From Candidatus Schekmanbacteria bacterium (lineage in GTDB: Bacteria > CSSED10-310 > JACPHN01), in NCBI GenBank assembly GCA_016188575.1, contig JACPHN010000014.1, positions 10,325 to 53,347 of the forward strand: DNA of 43,023 bases. The letters are read 5' to 3'. Under the pieces are notes generated by a model, which was given only the letters and a program-made list of their open reading frames with translations, did not search any database and had not been told where the DNA came from. Of the stretch, positions 27,586-34,854 are shown piece after piece (within the stretch, counting starts at the first letter, position 1; each line of letters opens with the position of its first letter). The position numbers were made by a program, and so were the translations under genes.

Positions 27586-28659
27586 CTAGCCCCAGAGGGC
27601 CTCGTCCTCCGCCGCGCTCACGGCGGGGCTGGAACGAGTCTCTGCTACGGGTGGCGGGGTGCGGGCCACCATCGGCGGCTCTGCTTGCGGGGGCATCTCG
27701 ATCCGGCGTGACGCGCGGCCGAGCATTCTGTCGACGAGTGGTTGCAAGCGTGCCAGGTCCTCCGCGATGTGCGGTGGCAGATCCACGGCGCGCCTCCGCT
27801 CCCCATCTCCCCCGAGCTCGCCCGGCAGTGCAGGGTCCTCGGCCAGGAGCGTCGCGTTCTCCTCGTGCTCCTGTGGTTGCCACGGCGGGCACCGGAGCAC
27901 GACCTCCTCCGCGAGCTGCCGATACGCCGCCGCGCCGGCACCCCGGGGGTCGTGCGCCAGCACCGTGCTGCGAAAGGAAGGCGCCTCGGCGACGCGCGTG
28001 TTGATCGTCACCTTCGCGTCGAATACCCAGGGGCCGAACAGGCTCGTGACTTCCCGCGCCGTTTGACTCGACAGGTTGGTGCGCCGGTCGAACATCGTCA
28101 GGAGCACGCCCGTAAGCACGACGGGGTGGCGAAGGCGCTGGGTCATGTTGAGCATCAGCTTGGCCAACTGATCAACACCCTCCCACGAATAGTACTGCGC
28201 CTGGATCGGCAAGAGCCACTCGTCGGCGAGCGACAGCCCATTCATCGTCAGCAGCCCGAGGGACGGCGGTGTATCGATGAGCACGAAGTCGTACGATGTC
28301 GCCGCCAGGCCGGGCAGCGTGTTGTCTCTGAGCACCGTCTCCCGGGCGATCATCTGCTCGAGGAGCTGCTCGCTCCGCGTCAGGTTGATGTGCCCGGGTA
28401 CGAGATCGACGCCCTTGGTGCGCGTGGGCAGAATCACGTCCCGGACGTCGAGCGGATCGTCCTTCAGAAGTGCGGTCACCGAGTATGGCGTCGAGCGCTT
28501 GTCGACGCCGAGCGTCACCGTGGTGCCGGCCTGCGGATCGAGGTCGAATACCAGAACCTCGTGGCCGCGCTCGGCCAGGGCGGCGGCCAGGTTCACCACC
28601 GTCGTGGTCTTGCCGACGCCCCCCTTCTGGGCGCAAACGACCAGGATACGTCTTTTCAT
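27586..28659 (-). CDS. ParA-family ATPase with proline-rich tail
   Basis: A 357-residue ParA. Walker A is AQKGGVGKTTT (10-20), followed by VLVFDLDPQAGTTVTLGV and VLIDTPPSLGLLTMN, close to chromosome- and plasmid-type ParA. After the ATPase core (about 265 residues) comes an extension with PPHIAEDLARLQPLVDRML and a Pro/Ala-rich tail, which could bind a partner. I choose the ATG at 28659, with GGAG 9 bases upstream inside the end of the histidine-kinase-like gene; only 4 bases separate the genes. A longer reading would add an Arg-rich leader without family match. Confidence 0.9.
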   Translation of the reverse strand: MKRRILVVCAQKGGVGKTTTVVNLAAALAERGHEVLVFDLDPQAGTTVTLGVDKRSTPYSVTALLKDDPLDVRDVILPTRTKGVDLVPGHINLTRSEQLLEQMIARETVLRDNTLPGLAATSYDFVLIDTPPSLGLLTMNGLSLADEWLLPIQAQYYSWEGVDQLAKLMLNMTQRLRHPVVLTGVLLTMFDRRTNLSSQTAREVTSLFGPWVFDAKVTINTRVAEAPSFRSTVLAHDPRGAGAAAYRQLAEEVVLRCPPWQPQEHEENATLLAEDPALPGELGGDGERRRAVDLPPHIAEDLARLQPLVDRMLGRASRRIEMPPQAEPPMVARTPPPVAETRSSPAVSAAEDEALWG

Positions 28660-28663
28660 CGAT

Positions 28664-29365
28664 TCACTCCGATATCTCCGCCGCGGGCAGTCGCATTGTC
28701 GCCAGGCCACCGCCGCCGTTTCCGTTACCAAGAATCAGGCAGCCACCCAGTGTCGTTGCCACCATTTCCGCGAGGAACAGCCCGAGCCCTGGGTGGGGAT
28801 CTCCCTTGCTCGAAACAAACGCCAGAGCCGCTTTCCCGGCGCGCTGCGGGGAAAAGCCGGGACCGCTGTCGGCAACGCGAAGCGACACCCACGCGCCCGC
28901 CTCCGGGGCGACCGCGACGTGAACGGTTCCCCCCTGGCCCGCGGCGTCACCCGCGTTGAGGAGGAGCGCCGACACCGCCTCCTCGAGCGGGCCGAGCGGG
29001 CCGTGCACACAGGGCGTCTCCGGATGCGCCTCGATCGTCAGCGTAATGCCTCGGCGGCGCCACTCGCGATCCAGAGCCCGGATGAGGTCGCCCACGAGCC
29101 AGGCGAGCGAAACCGGCTCGCGCGGCTCAAGCAGGCGCCGGCCCATTTCGTCAGCGCGCACCGCGGCGTTGATCGTGCGGATCAGGTCCGCCAGACGCGC
29201 GGTGGCCTGGGCCGCGGGTGCCTCCGCACCGCTTGCGGTGAGCTCGCCCAGATCCTCGCGCAAGTCCTCCACGAGCGCGGACAGGCGGTGCGCCAGCGCT
29301 CCCATACCCCTGGCCTGGCCCCGCAAAAAAGCCGCCCGCTCCTGTTCCTCGACCTGCGCCAACAT
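28664..29365 (-). CDS. Stand-alone histidine-kinase-type ATPase
   Basis: A 233-residue protein with the GHKL ATP-binding fold of sensor kinases. The N box is EAVSALLLNAGDAA (Asn137), G1 is DSGPGFS (166-172) and G2 is SSKGDPHPGLGLFLAEMV. The first 100 residues are helical. A histidine at 26 (GALAHRLSALVEDL) sits where a phospho-acceptor might be, but the H-box is not canonical. There is no membrane segment, sensor domain or receiver. Its ATG overlaps the stop of gvpJ as TAATG, so the genes are translationally coupled. It may phosphorylate a remote regulator or act as a plain ATPase; either is inference. Confidence 0.82.
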   Translation of the reverse strand: MLAQVEEQERAAFLRGQARGMGALAHRLSALVEDLREDLGELTASGAEAPAAQATARLADLIRTINAAVRADEMGRRLLEPREPVSLAWLVGDLIRALDREWRRRGITLTIEAHPETPCVHGPLGPLEEAVSALLLNAGDAAGQGGTVHVAVAPEAGAWVSLRVADSGPGFSPQRAGKAALAFVSSKGDPHPGLGLFLAEMVATTLGGCLILGNGNGGGGLATMRLPAAEISE

Positions 29366-29739
29366 TATCTATACCGCTCTTCGAGAGCCCCAAGTCGGCT
29401 TTTCAACGTGTCCAGCTCCGCAGCAACGGGGCTCCGCGGCGCCTCCGCTACCTGCCCCTCGAGAAGCGCCAACCTCGCCGCGATCGACTCGAGCTCCTCG
29501 TGCGGCGGCAATGAATGCGCCCGCGACGAAAGCTCGGGGTTATGGGTCCACCAATCTAGGCCCATCTCCTTGGCCTTGTCAACCGACGCGATCATCAACC
29601 GCAGTTGGATGGTCAGCAGCTCGATATCGACGAGCTTGATCTTGATGTCTCCGGCGATGATGATGCCCTTGTCCAGCACCCGCTCCAGCACGTCGGCCAG
29701 CGTGACCGAGTGCGTCGATTTCATGATTTCCCTTGCCAT
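29365..29739 (-). CDS. gvpJ: Gas vesicle protein GvpJ (A family)
   Basis: A 124-residue minor gas vesicle structural protein. Residues 6-62 are the GvpA-family fold: SVTLADVLERVLDKGIIIAG, DIKIKLVDIELLTIQLRLM, then DKAKEMGLDWW, a form typical of GvpJ/GvpM. Unlike the major shell protein it has a C-terminal extension of about 60 residues, mostly predicted coiled coil (ELESIAARLALLEGQ). In known clusters such proteins help nucleate the conical tips. The start could also be the ATG five codons in. It lies 26 bases after gvpK. Confidence 0.9.
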   Translation of the reverse strand: MAREIMKSTHSVTLADVLERVLDKGIIIAGDIKIKLVDIELLTIQLRLMIASVDKAKEMGLDWWTHNPELSSRAHSLPPHEELESIAARLALLEGQVAEAPRSPVAAELDTLKSRLGALEERYR

Positions 29740-29765
29740 GTCGGCTGCTCTCCTGCTGCTGCTGT

Positions 29766-30074
29766 CTATCGATCGAAAAGCTTCCCGAGCGGACCCAGGT
29801 CGAGATTGAGGTCGTCGTCCGTCAGCCCGAAGTGCTCCTTGAGACGATCCATCTCATCGCGCAGCCCCGCGAACGTTTGTCCCATCCGTTCGATCTGCTC
29901 GTCAGTCACGGTTCCCGCCTCCACGCGCCGCACTGCCTGCCGCTCGAGGAGCTCGCGAATGAGCTCAACGAGCGTGAGCACCAGTTGCCCGAGCCCCTTG
30001 CGGACGTTGTCGGGGTCCAGCGCCAGGCGCGAGACCGGTCCCTCGTCGCGCTGCTCCTCAGGTGCCGCTGCCAT
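29766..30074 (-). CDS. gvpK: Gas vesicle protein GvpK
   Basis: A 102-residue accessory protein needed for vesicle formation in characterised systems. It matches GvpK throughout: LALDPDNVRKGLGQLVLTLV, ELIRELLERQAVRRVEAG, then IERMGQTFAGLRDEMDRL and the ending LNLDLGPLGKLFD. The ATG at 30074 begins just before the conserved part and overlaps the upstream gene by 17 bases; a longer reading adds an Arg/Ser leader foreign to the family. Cytoplasmic, no membrane segment. Confidence 0.95.
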   Translation of the reverse strand: MAAAPEEQRDEGPVSRLALDPDNVRKGLGQLVLTLVELIRELLERQAVRRVEAGTVTDEQIERMGQTFAGLRDEMDRLKEHFGLTDDDLNLDLGPLGKLFDR

Positions 30075-30312
30075 CTCGCTCGCGTTTCTTGGCCGGTGGC
30101 GCCGCCCCGAGCTTGCCGCGCGCGGTGTCCCACGAGCAGGCCACGAGCTGCAGGCCGATATACAGGAGCTCAACGTCAGCCACCTTGATGGCAATGCTGC
30201 CGGACACCACGACTCCCGTCTCGAGCAGCCGATCGAGCGCGTCGCACAGGGACGCTCCCTCGGGTGCGACGACCGGCACGGTCACCGCGATCCTCTCAAT
30301 GTCGTCATTCAT
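30058..30312 (-). CDS. Small GvpA-domain protein (GvpS-like)
   Basis: An 84-residue member of the GvpA superfamily. The core reads ASLCDALDRLLETGVVVSGS, then IAIKVADVELLYIGLQLVA, which aligns with the A domain. The N-terminal part (MNDDIERIAVTVPVVAPEG) and the basic end (PPAKKRERDGSG) differ from GvpA and GvpJ. It fits the minor A-like proteins called GvpS in some clusters; I leave the symbol blank because naming varies. The ATG shares bases with the stop of the ATPase gene (ATGA) and the end overlaps gvpK, so three genes are translationally linked. Confidence 0.85.
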   Translation of the reverse strand: MNDDIERIAVTVPVVAPEGASLCDALDRLLETGVVVSGSIAIKVADVELLYIGLQLVACSWDTARGKLGAAPPAKKRERDGSGT

Positions 30313-32345
30313 TGCGTTATCTCTCTCGCGAGAATAATTTCTCCGATCCTGGTGAGCGCATCCACGCCGACGGGAGGTTCCAGGCACTCCTCCACGCCGT
30401 GCCAGACGGCCCCGGCGGGCAGCACCGACTGATATGCCTTGCGAAAAGCCGCGGATCGCGACACCGCCGCCGCGCACAAGTCACAGCCGGGTTCCGCGGA
30501 CGCGCGATAGTGGTTGAGCACCCCTCCCCGAACCGCCAGACCCGCGGTGCGGAGGCGCGCGCACAGCCTCTCGGTCTCCGCGAACGAAAGCTGCGTGGGA
30601 ATGGCCACGGGAAGCACGACGCAGGCAGCCGGGTCGGTGAGCGTCTTTTGCAGCTCCCGGATACCACGCGACAGGCTCACGAGGAATTCCTTTACCTTGG
30701 GCACCCGGAACACCTGGCGGTACTTCAGAAAAAGCTCAAAGAATCCCCGAGACCAGTCCCGGATCAGCTCGGGGAGCTCGAGCAGGCGCAGGAAATGCCC
30801 CGTGGGCGCCGTGTCGACCACGATTCTGCGGTAGGTGTTGGCGCGTAGGTGATCGACGAGATCCGTGAGCGCCATGATTTCGTCGAGCCCCGGAGGGGAC
30901 AGGTCGATCAGATGCTCCATGGCGACGCGATCGACCGAGGCATCCAGACCGTCCGCGGAGAAGAGCGAGGTGAAGAACCCATGCACCTCATCAGCGTACA
31001 GTTTCCGGAACGTCTGGAAGCGCGCCGCGGCGTCGACCTCGACGGCGTCGAGCCCTGGGTATACTTCCGTCGGCTGCTCGCCTACCGGCAGCGCCAAGGC
31101 ATCGGAGATGGAGTGCGCCGGGTCGGTGGAAAACAGCAGCGTGCGCCCCTGCCCCGCGCGGCCGGCCGCGCCTCGGGGCAATACCAGCGCCAGCGCCGCG
31201 GCGATCGTGGTTTTGCCGACGCCGCCCTTGCCGCAGACGAGCACGAGCCGGGCCTCGTCCAGGGCGCGCGCGAGCAGCTTCGGAGGGGCATTACGCGGCC
31301 CCCCCACCTCACCTTCACCCGCTTCCGGGGGCAGGGAAGGAGGACGTTGTGGGGCACTGTCAGGCGCCTGTCCGCGGGCGTCACCGCTTAACACCGACGC
31401 CATGGCCGAGAGCTCGTGCAGCCCGCGCGGCTCCACCGCCTGTAGCGGCACGGTCAGCAATGGCAGCGGCCTGCCAACGAGCGCCGCTCGCAGCTCGACC
31501 GCCGCCTTTTCTGCCCAGACCAGGTCGCGCTGCTGGCGCTCGTGGCACCACGAACAGGCGGGCGTGCCCGGGATTACCCGGTTGAGGATAACCAGTGGAA
31601 CGAAGATGCCGATGCCCGCGAGACTGCACAGCAGACGGCGAGTTTCCCACAACGCCAGCGGGTCCGGCACCATCACGGGGAGAAACGCCACCTTGCGGTC
31701 GTCGCGAAACAGCTTCCTGATGGCGGCGAGCAGCTCCTCGAGCTCAGACAACAACGCATCGGCTTCATCGGCGACCCGGCGGCCGCGGAACATGCGGGCC
31801 ATTACGCGGTGCTTCTCCATAAGCGCGTCGAGAGCGTCCCGCCAGCGGTCCAACACATCGGGAAGCTCGAGCAGGCGAAGCGTGTGGCCAGTCGGTGCGG
31901 TGTCCACGATCAGTCGCGCGAGGTCACCACGTGCGCTGCGCTCGGCGATGGCCTGCAGCGCCGCGAGCTCATCGAGGCCGGGCATGCCGAGGTCGATGAA
32001 GCCGGCCAGATCCTCATCGTCCAAAAATGTGCCGCGCAACGCGATCTGGCGAATTCCTTCCCGATGGCGCGCGCGAAAGGCCGCGAACAGAGAGGCGCTA
32101 TCGAGCTCTTCGACGAGCAGGTTCGGTGGCAGCGCCGGTCCGGCGTGCGGCCCGGCCGCCAGCGCGTCGCTCACCGAGTGCGCGGGGTCGGTGGAGAGAA
32201 GCAGCACGCGCTTTTCCGGGTCTCGCCTCGCGAATAGCAGGGCAATGGCGGCCGCCACCGTGGTCTTGCCGACACCGCCCTTGCCGCCCACGAAAATCAG
32301 GGGCCGATCGATCTCCGGCAGCGGCAGCCGATCAATCCTGCTCAT
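30309..32345 (-). CDS. Tandem ArsA/Get3-like ATPase of the gas vesicle operon
   Basis: A 678-residue protein made of two ArsA-type ATPase halves. Each has the P loop GGKGGVGKTT or CGKGGVGKTT (about 20-29 and 371-380), a STDPAHS switch and a VDTAPTGH motif. Each also has a CxxC (PACSWCHERQ in the first, PGCDLCAA in the second), a place where Get3 binds zinc between subunits. ArsA proper uses other cysteines for arsenite, and no arsenic genes are near. I infer a chaperone or membrane-targeting ATPase for hydrophobic Gvp proteins. The linker (about 325-365) is Pro/Gly-rich and holds a dispersed DNA repeat. The ATG at 32345 lies inside the end of gvpG; an upstream TTG is less likely. Confidence 0.9.
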   Translation of the reverse strand: MSRIDRLPLPEIDRPLIFVGGKGGVGKTTVAAAIALLFARRDPEKRVLLLSTDPAHSVSDALAAGPHAGPALPPNLLVEELDSASLFAAFRARHREGIRQIALRGTFLDDEDLAGFIDLGMPGLDELAALQAIAERSARGDLARLIVDTAPTGHTLRLLELPDVLDRWRDALDALMEKHRVMARMFRGRRVADEADALLSELEELLAAIRKLFRDDRKVAFLPVMVPDPLALWETRRLLCSLAGIGIFVPLVILNRVIPGTPACSWCHERQQRDLVWAEKAAVELRAALVGRPLPLLTVPLQAVEPRGLHELSAMASVLSGDARGQAPDSAPQRPPSLPPEAGEGEVGGPRNAPPKLLARALDEARLVLVCGKGGVGKTTIAAALALVLPRGAAGRAGQGRTLLFSTDPAHSISDALALPVGEQPTEVYPGLDAVEVDAAARFQTFRKLYADEVHGFFTSLFSADGLDASVDRVAMEHLIDLSPPGLDEIMALTDLVDHLRANTYRRIVVDTAPTGHFLRLLELPELIRDWSRGFFELFLKYRQVFRVPKVKEFLVSLSRGIRELQKTLTDPAACVVLPVAIPTQLSFAETERLCARLRTAGLAVRGGVLNHYRASAEPGCDLCAAAVSRSAAFRKAYQSVLPAGAVWHGVEECLEPPVGVDALTRIGEIILAREITQ
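31301..31337 (+). repeat. Dispersed GC-rich repeat, copy B, in the ATPase linker
   Basis: Shares its first 14 bases and about 31 of 37 overall with the intergenic copy at 2076-2112. Read on the minus strand it encodes part of the linker, SLPPEAGEGEVGG, between the two ATPase halves. An intergenic-type palindrome has thus apparently been accepted in frame in a coding sequence. Confidence 0.5.
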
Positions 32346-32601
32346 CGAGCTGCTCGTCGGTCCCAATTCCGCCCGAGCCGTCGGCTTTCACCCGGTCCAG
32401 GCGGTCCAGCAGGTCGGCTTCGAGCGCGTCGAACTCGGATTCCGAGATGCGCCCCGTCTCGAGCTGCATGTAGAGCTCCTGGAGCTGCTCCACGAGCGAG
32501 TCCGCATCGTCTGCTTCGGCGCGCACGGCCTGGTGGATTTCACGAAAGACGAAGAGGAGGCCGCGGACGGGAAAGGTGAGCAGATCATCGACGAGTAGCA
32601 C
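32332..32601 (-). CDS. gvpG: Gas vesicle protein GvpG
   Basis: An 89-residue accessory protein. The conserved N-terminus LTFPVRGLLFVFREIHQAV is diagnostic for GvpG. It continues as helix (VEQLQELYMQLETGRISESE) with an acidic, probably flexible end. GvpG works with GvpF/L as an assembly factor in characterised systems. The ATG at 32601 follows the gvpF/L gene by 33 bases. Its last 14 bases overlap the start of the tandem ATPase gene. Confidence 0.93.
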   Translation of the reverse strand: MLLVDDLLTFPVRGLLFVFREIHQAVRAEADDADSLVEQLQELYMQLETGRISESEFDALEADLLDRLDRVKADGSGGIGTDEQLDEQD

Positions 32602-32634
32602 GACGCAGGCACCCCGGATGCGGAAGGGGAAAAA

Positions 32635-33408
32635 TCAGGATTTCCCGAGAGCGACGCGGACAAAATGAAACGGTGGAAACGGCCCTGAGTAGTCGAAGGC
32701 GTAGTTATCGTCGAAGAGCGCCGCCGCGGCGAAGACGGCCTGCTCGAACTCGGTCGCGCGCGCGCGCTCGACCAGGCAGGTCAGGTTCATGACTTGCTCC
32801 TCGCGTTTGACGGGTCCTTCGTGGATTTCGAGCGCGACGTTCTCGAGGATTGCCTCCACATTCGCGCGATGGCGCTCTCTCGCGTCATGCAGGAGCGATT
32901 CGAAGGTACGTCCCAGGGCAATGCGCTCGTCCCGGGACGATGGGCCCCACTTGTTCTGCAAGCGGTCCCGCAGCTCCGCGAGCTCCGGATTGCGAAACAC
33001 GAAAAATTCATAGATGTTGGGGACATCCCAGCTCACTTTCAGCGTGAGCTCGACTTTCCCGGCGAGGCGATCGAGCTCCTCGGCGATCGTCGCTTCGTTC
33101 GCGGCGAGCAGCGCCTGAAGATTCGACAGGCTGGGCGCGACAACGCCGAACGCCACGGGGAGAAAGGCCACGGACGACTGCATCAACGCTTGCAGGACCG
33201 CATGGTGTGCGGCGATATTGGCGCGCTGGGGGCGGACCTCGCGGCCGTGAAACGCGCTGGTGATGAAGGCGATCGCGCCGGCACGCACCACCCTCAGCTC
33301 GTCGCCGGCTTGCCCGTCCGCGGAGGCTACCGGCGTCAGGCCTCGCAGGTCGCACGTGGCCTCCGGCGCAGTTATCGCGTAGAGGTACCAGCCCGTCGGG
33401 TCAGCCAC
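32635..33408 (-). CDS. gvpF: Gas vesicle protein GvpF/GvpL
   Basis: A 257-residue accessory protein of the GvpL/F family. It opens with WYLYAIT, continues through IAAHHAVLQALMQSSVAFLP, VAFGVV, ELTLKVSWD, and ends with the family closing motif YSGPFPPFHFVRV. GvpF contacts GvpA in known systems and is thought to act early in assembly. The start is a GTG at 33408 (VADPTGWYLYAI) with AAAGGAG 7 bases before it; an upstream reading would add a leader with no family match. A second copy of this family survives as a fragment at 36416-36622. Confidence 0.94.
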   Translation of the reverse strand: MADPTGWYLYAITAPEATCDLRGLTPVASADGQAGDELRVVRAGAIAFITSAFHGREVRPQRANIAAHHAVLQALMQSSVAFLPVAFGVVAPSLSNLQALLAANEATIAEELDRLAGKVELTLKVSWDVPNIYEFFVFRNPELAELRDRLQNKWGPSSRDERIALGRTFESLLHDARERHRANVEAILENVALEIHEGPVKREEQVMNLTCLVERARATEFEQAVFAAAALFDDNYAFDYSGPFPPFHFVRVALGKS

Positions 33409-33451
33409 AGCAGTGCTCCTTTCTCCCGAATTGCCGTTGGCAGGCGTCGCG

Positions 33452-33802
33452 TCAGTATCGGATTCCAAAGCCCGGGGCCTCATCGCCGCCCGGCAGCGAT
33501 TCATCGCCCGCGGGCACCGCCGGCGGCGCGTCCCTGCTCAAGGCTGGCTTTTCGTCTTTCTTGCGCGCGGCTACGGCGTCGGCAACAGATGCGAGCAGCG
33601 GCTGGAGCTCCTCCTCGACCCCGGCCAGGTAGCTGTCCAGATCGACGAGACGAGCCTTGATCGCCCTGCGCTCCTGCTCACGCAAGCCTTTCTGTAGGGT
33701 CAACAAGGCCATGCGCAGGAAGACGCGATGCGGAGCCCCGGTCGCGGCTGTGGAGTCAGACATCGTGCGGATGTTTTTGAGTCCTCGTTTGGGTGCGCTC
33801 AT
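33452..33802 (-). CDS. Small helical protein of the gas vesicle operon
   Basis: I do not recognise this 116-residue protein. It has a basic N-terminus (MSAPKRGLKNIRTM), a helical core (HRVFLRMALLTLQKGLREQE, then LVDLDSYLAGVEEELQPLLA) and a Pro/Gly/Asp-rich tail. There is no signal peptide or long hydrophobic span. Its ATG shares bases with the gvpN stop (ATGA), so it is translated with GvpN. Position between gvpN and gvpF suggests an assembly or adaptor role; that is inference only. Confidence 0.8.
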   Translation of the reverse strand: MSAPKRGLKNIRTMSDSTAATGAPHRVFLRMALLTLQKGLREQERRAIKARLVDLDSYLAGVEEELQPLLASVADAVAARKKDEKPALSRDAPPAVPAGDESLPGGDEAPGFGIRY

Positions 33803-34842
33803 TCTTCTCCGGAATCCTCCTCATTATTGCGCCAGGCAGGCGCCGCGCCCGCGGGCATGTCCAGTGTGTCCAGGTCGCCTCCAGAGCCCACCGCGCTGAT
33901 TATTTCTTCGAGCTTCTTGCGCATCAGGGAGCGGCCGCCGCGGGTGACTTTGACGGTGTCGGTGCCCAGAAGCACATCGTCGAGGACGCACCGGAAAAAA
34001 GGATCGGTCGGATCGGGATCGGCACCGTGCCGTGCCAGGACCTTGCCGATGGCGATGCAAGCGCGGATGGTCGGCCGGTGGTTATGGACACCTACGCCGC
34101 GCAGCGCGCGGACGATTCTCACGATGACCTGCGCGGCGGCGCGATCGATACCACCGCGGCTCATGGTGATCTGCACTTCGGTGTCTTGGTCGAAGTGACC
34201 GAGGTTGATGGTGATCATGCGGTCCATGAGCGCGTCCTGCGCCTTGTGAACGCCGGCGTATTCCTCGGGATTGGACGTGAAGATGGCCCGGAACTGCGAG
34301 TGCACGTGCATGTACCCCTCGCCGCGGGTGCGCAAGTGGGGCATGTTCAGGATGCCCTCGGCCAGGACGCTGAGCAGGACGTTGTTCGTCTCCGGCCGAG
34401 ACCGGTTGAACTCGTCATAGACGACGGTGTACCCGCGATGGCACGCCATGGTGAGGCGATTGTCGACCCACAGCGTGCGCATCTCCTCTTCGGTCTTGAC
34501 GACCGAGTGGATGTAGTTGTCGACGAGGCTGCGGCGGCGAAACCCGCTGTTGTGGCCGATGAGGTCGGCGCTGGTGAATTGGTCGTCGCCATGGATGAGC
34601 GCCACGGGGCGGCCGAGAAGCGCCGCGGTGTGCAGCGCCAGAGTGGTTTTACCGGTACCGGCCATGCCCGCGAAGTGCACGGGGTAGCCGACCTCGAGGT
34701 ACGTCAGCGCCCGGCGGGCGATCTCGTCGACATAGGCGGTCTGCACGAAGGACTCGCTCGCCTGGGGCTTGACGGTGTCGTGCCCGGGCTGGACGCGTTG
34801 AATGGGCGCGGCCACGGTGGCCGTTGACTGCTCCTTCATCAT
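33799..34842 (-). CDS. gvpN: Gas vesicle AAA+ ATPase GvpN
   Basis: A 347-residue MoxR-type AAA+ ATPase. Walker A is GMAGTGKTT (59-67), Walker B is VVYDEFNRS (140-148), and LLSVLAEGILNMP, IFTSNPEEYAGVHK and ALMDRMITINL are characteristic of GvpN. GvpN is needed for vesicles to widen from bicones to full cylinders in known systems, probably by remodelling GvpA or GvpC. The C-terminal ~100 residues carry the helical lid and an acidic end. It sits 12 bases after the coiled-coil gene. Confidence 0.96.
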   Translation of the reverse strand: MMKEQSTATVAAPIQRVQPGHDTVKPQASESFVQTAYVDEIARRALTYLEVGYPVHFAGMAGTGKTTLALHTAALLGRPVALIHGDDQFTSADLIGHNSGFRRRSLVDNYIHSVVKTEEEMRTLWVDNRLTMACHRGYTVVYDEFNRSRPETNNVLLSVLAEGILNMPHLRTRGEGYMHVHSQFRAIFTSNPEEYAGVHKAQDALMDRMITINLGHFDQDTEVQITMSRGGIDRAAAQVIVRIVRALRGVGVHNHRPTIRACIAIGKVLARHGADPDPTDPFFRCVLDDVLLGTDTVKVTRGGRSLMRKKLEEIISAVGSGGDLDTLDMPAGAAPAWRNNEEDSGEE

Positions 34843-34854
34843 CTCTCCCCGCGG

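Noticed and set aside
25893-28659. Plasmid partition locus
   Set aside because: There is no ParB, no parS-like repeat and no replication gene; all three ATPases belong to the gvp operon by spacing and direction.
30309-32345. Arsenic resistance ATPase
   Set aside because: No arsB, arsR or arsC is nearby, and the CxxC sites and operon context point to a Get3-like role.
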